Assembly (NCBI GenBank): GCA_036269075.1
Contig: DATASX010000087.1
Span: forward strand, 1-64,000
Length of the DNA stretch: 64,000 bases
Reading direction: 5' to 3'
Source: Sporichthyaceae bacterium
GTDB lineage: Bacteria; Actinomycetota; Actinomycetes; Sporichthyales; Sporichthyaceae
Under the pieces are notes generated by a model. That model made no database searches. It worked only from the letters and a program-made list of their open reading frames with translations, and was not told where the DNA came from. Positions 61,882-64,000 of this stretch are shown in pieces (the stretch's first letter is position 1; every line of letters starts with the position of its first letter). Position numbers and translations under genes: made by a program.

Positions 61882-62786
61882 CGACGAGTCTCCAGGGTGA
61901 TGAGGTTGTTCGCCGGGCAAGCCGGCGCACACGCCCCGCCGGACCGCTCGACAGCGGGATCGTGCGTCTCGTCGTCGACCGGTCGCCGAGAACCCTCGGT
62001 GCGTAGGTCGTCGAGCGCGAACAACGCCGCACCCAACGCCCCGGCCACCTGAGGCTGCTCCGGGAGGACCAACCGGATGCCCAGTTCTCGCTCCAGATGT
62101 TCCACGACGGCAGGATTCCGAGCCACTCCCCCGGTCATCACGACAGGTTCACGGACACCGACCCGAGCGATCATCCCACTGGTGCGCCGGGCCACCGCCG
62201 CGTGCACGCCGCCGAGCAGGTCGATGCGGTTCCGGCCCTCCGCCAGCAGGCTGATCACCTCCGTGGAGGCGAACGTCGCGCACATCGCGGAGATCTGCAC
62301 GTCCTCGGTCGCCTCCAGGGCCAGGGGCCCCATCTGCTCCAGTTCCACGTCCAAGGCAGTGGCGAGGGTCTCCAGGAATTTCCCGGTGCCTGCCGCGCAT
62401 CGGTCGTTCATGTGGAACGAGGCCACCAGTCCGTTGTCGTCGATCGCGATCACCTTTGAGTCCTGTCCGCCGATGTCGACGACCAGACGCGCCGCAGGGA
62501 CCAGATGCACGGCTCCGCGGGCATGGCAGGTGATCTCGGTGATCGTGCGGTCGGCGATGTCCAGCATCCGTCTGCCGTAACCGGTGGCCACGGCGCGAGC
62601 GACTTCGGACTCCTCGATTCCCGCCTGGCGCAGGGCATCGGCCATGGCTTCTCGGACCCCGAGGTCGGACATCGTTGCCGCGGTGGAGACCGCAGCACCG
62701 CGGATGGCGCCGAACTCGTCCAGAACGACGGCCTTGCCGGTCGTCGATCCGAAGTCCAGGCCGAGCACGAAAGCGGTGGCACTCAT
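61878..62786 (-). CDS. 2-Hydroxyacyl-CoA dehydratase/benzoyl-CoA reductase activator ATPase (BadF/HgdC type)
   Basis: A 302-residue ASKHA-fold ATPase. GLDFGSTTGK, VDIGGQDSKVI, MTGGVARNPAVV and the two cluster Cys (Cys130 in MNDRCAAGTGKF and Cys169 in SAMCATFAS) match HgdC, where one [4Fe-4S] cluster is shared by a dimer. It would drive a low-potential electron into the dehydratase by ATP hydrolysis. The chain has about 40 residues more than HgdC at its end, with a CAPAC motif. The gene ends with a GTGA overlap and begins 4 bp after the dehydratase subunit. Confidence 0.93.
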   Translation of the reverse strand: MSATAFVLGLDFGSTTGKAVVLDEFGAIRGAAVSTAATMSDLGVREAMADALRQAGIEESEVARAVATGYGRRMLDIADRTITEITCHARGAVHLVPAARLVVDIGGQDSKVIAIDDNGLVASFHMNDRCAAGTGKFLETLATALDVELEQMGPLALEATEDVQISAMCATFASTEVISLLAEGRNRIDLLGGVHAAVARRTSGMIARVGVREPVVMTGGVARNPAVVEHLERELGIRLVLPEQPQVAGALGAALFALDDLRTEGSRRPVDDETHDPAVERSGGACAPACPANNLITLETRR

Positions 62787-62790
62787 CGGG

Positions 62791-64000
62791 CTACGCCCGG
62801 GCCCGTTGGGCGTCGATCTGCTCGAGCATCGCCTCCACCCGACTGTTGACCAGCTCGTCGGAGTAGAAGGACTCGTCGACCATGTCGCCCTCGAACATCG
62901 CCGAGGGGATGGCCAGATCCCTGCCGACCGCCTCACCGATCAGGAACTGCGGGTAGGAGAAGGCCCGGCAGGTGTGCGCACCGTGCAGGATCATCCCGTC
63001 GATCGAGTAGTCCCGGCAGTGCTCGATCGTCTTCTCGATCACCTGCGGGGCCGAGATCGAGATCGGGCAGGACAGGAAGTTCTGCGCCATGCCGTCCAAC
63101 GGGTCGTCGAGGTCGATGACCTGAGGCTCCTGCCAGAAGCCCAGGTGGGTGTAGCGGCCGGAGACCACACAGGCGTCGTAGTTGGCGAACTTGTCGGCCA
63201 GCCAGCCGATCTTGTTCCAGTTCATGATGCCGTCCCAGTACAGGCGGTAGCGCTCCTGCGGGACCGAACCCACACCGTCGACGAGTCGCTGGGCGATCTC
63301 GGCCTTCTTGTCCGCGAAGTACTCCACGATCTCCGGCCCGGCGGGCAGGAAGTTCACCGGAGCGATCGAGTTGGTCCATTCGAAGAACGAGGCCGGCGAG
63401 GGGCGCGATCGGCATAGTGCCATCGCCTCCAGCCGCAGCTCCGAGGCCTGCTTGATGTGGCCCATCAGCTCGCTCAGGCGGTCCCAGTCGTAGCGCTTGC
63501 CGGTCCGGCCCTCGATGAAGGCGACGCACTCGCGAAGCTGCGCGACCATGAAGTCCACGGCGTCGCGGAACTCCGGGCCCGCCATGTACTTCGCGCTCGA
63601 CTTGTTGCCCCAGATCCACGGCATCGAGATGTTGAAGATCGGTACCCGTTTGCCGAAGGTGCGATAGAGCATGTCGTCCCACTGCTGCCCGGTGGAGCAG
63701 AACGGGTAGGCGCTGATGATCATGTCGGGGACGGGCACCCGTTCGCCGAGATTCCGCTCGGGCAACGCTTCCCCGGGCAACGGAGCAAGGTCGTCATCCG
63801 GGTTGTGCTCCTGCTGGGTCAGCACGCCGCAGCCGATATGGGTTCGGGCGTAGGAGCACAGCTCACGGTCGTAACCCTGCGCCTCGGCGACCGCCTGGGC
63901 CGGACCCTCCTGATTACGGGCCGCGAGCAGGGCCGACATGGCCTCCCCGTGACACCAGGCGACGTCAGCGGCCTGCAGGATCGGGTTCATCTGGATGCCC
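62791..64000 (-). CDS. 2-Hydroxyacyl-CoA dehydratase / benzoyl-CoA reductase subunit, partial
   Basis: The frame is open to the right edge, so the N-terminus is missing; an internal ATG at 63990 would give 399 residues. The text IISAYPFCSTGQQWDDMLYRTFGKRVPIFNISMPWIWG and later DGMILHGAHTCRAFSYPQFLIGEA is typical of the HGD-D fold (HgdB, BcrB/BcrC), whose Cys residues bind [4Fe-4S] clusters. It would form the catalytic component activated by the ATPase encoded downstream. Only one subunit is seen; the other normally lies beside it and may be just outside the window. Confidence 0.9.
   Translation of the reverse strand, partial: GIQMNPILQAADVAWCHGEAMSALLAARNQEGPAQAVAEAQGYDRELCSYARTHIGCGVLTQQEHNPDDDLAPLPGEALPERNLGERVPVPDMIISAYPFCSTGQQWDDMLYRTFGKRVPIFNISMPWIWGNKSSAKYMAGPEFRDAVDFMVAQLRECVAFIEGRTGKRYDWDRLSELMGHIKQASELRLEAMALCRSRPSPASFFEWTNSIAPVNFLPAGPEIVEYFADKKAEIAQRLVDGVGSVPQERYRLYWDGIMNWNKIGWLADKFANYDACVVSGRYTHLGFWQEPQVIDLDDPLDGMAQNFLSCPISISAPQVIEKTIEHCRDYSIDGMILHGAHTCRAFSYPQFLIGEAVGRDLAIPSAMFEGDMVDESFYSDELVNSRVEAMLEQIDAQRARA

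Overview
The window is high-GC DNA from an actinomycete-type bacterium. The signs are heavy use of GTG starts, chains of ATGA/GTGA gene overlaps, a mycofactocin-type SDR, several luciferase-like (LLM) oxidoreductases, many P450s and acyl-CoA synthetases, and an enhancer-binding-type regulator without sigma-54 motifs. I cannot name the genus. No tRNA, rRNA, insertion sequence or CRISPR array was seen. Most of the window is a catabolic region for lipid-like, terpenoid-like or steroid-like substrates; the actual substrate cannot be read from the sequence.

Left part (1-10.4 kb): the start of a lipoprotein gene; a P450 with its [3Fe-4S] ferredoxin and an SDR; a divergent operon of amidohydrolase, DUF59 protein, Rieske oxygenase, EthD-like protein and a broken epoxide hydrolase; a PucR-type regulator with an LLM oxidoreductase; and a divergent acyl-CoA synthetase. 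Next (10.4-19 kb) come a Nudix hydrolase and an MFS exporter, divergent from a tightly overlapping operon: a four-cluster ferredoxin fused to an NrfD membrane anchor, a molybdopterin catalytic subunit, an Mrp-type Fe-S carrier and a GntR regulator. A perfect 14-bp palindrome lies in the shared promoter.

19-28.5 kb is more housekeeping-like: acyl-CoA synthetase, esterase, cupin, a probably damaged small membrane protein, a decayed VOC gene, MarC, a redoxin, a VOC protein, a UBP-type zinc finger, the glycogen debranching enzyme GlgX and a six-helix membrane protein.

28.5-44.5 kb holds two P450 operons (one with a mycofactocin-type SDR, one with an aldehyde dehydrogenase and an AcoR-like regulator), a medium-chain reductase, and a seven-gene operon (ADP-forming acyl-CoA synthetase, class III CoA-transferase, three crotonase-fold proteins, two SnoaL-like proteins) divergent from a MarR regulator. 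A shared motif AGTT-N6-GTAAA in three promoters suggests these units form one MarR-controlled regulon.

44.5-54.7 kb is a ten-gene operon: LLM oxidoreductase, SnoaL-like protein, Baeyer-Villiger monooxygenase, acyl-CoA ligase, two MaoC-like proteins, a DUF35 protein, a thiolase fused in frame to an SDR, and two HSL-type esterases. The order suggests oxygen insertion into a ketone, ester opening, CoA activation, hydration and thiolase/aldolase-type cleavage, resembling steroid side-chain degradation logic. 54.7-58.8 kb has a TetR regulator, another LLM enzyme, an unrecognised protein, an APH-fold kinase-like protein and a STAS protein.

The right edge (58.8-64 kb) is an overlapping operon reading out of the window: a 2-hydroxyacyl-CoA dehydratase/benzoyl-CoA reductase-type subunit (partial), its ATP-dependent activator, an SDR lacking the catalytic Tyr and Lys, a TetR regulator and an acyl-CoA synthetase. 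A radical, normally oxygen-sensitive dehydratase system beside so many oxygenases is among the most unusual features of the window, together with the thiolase-SDR fusion.
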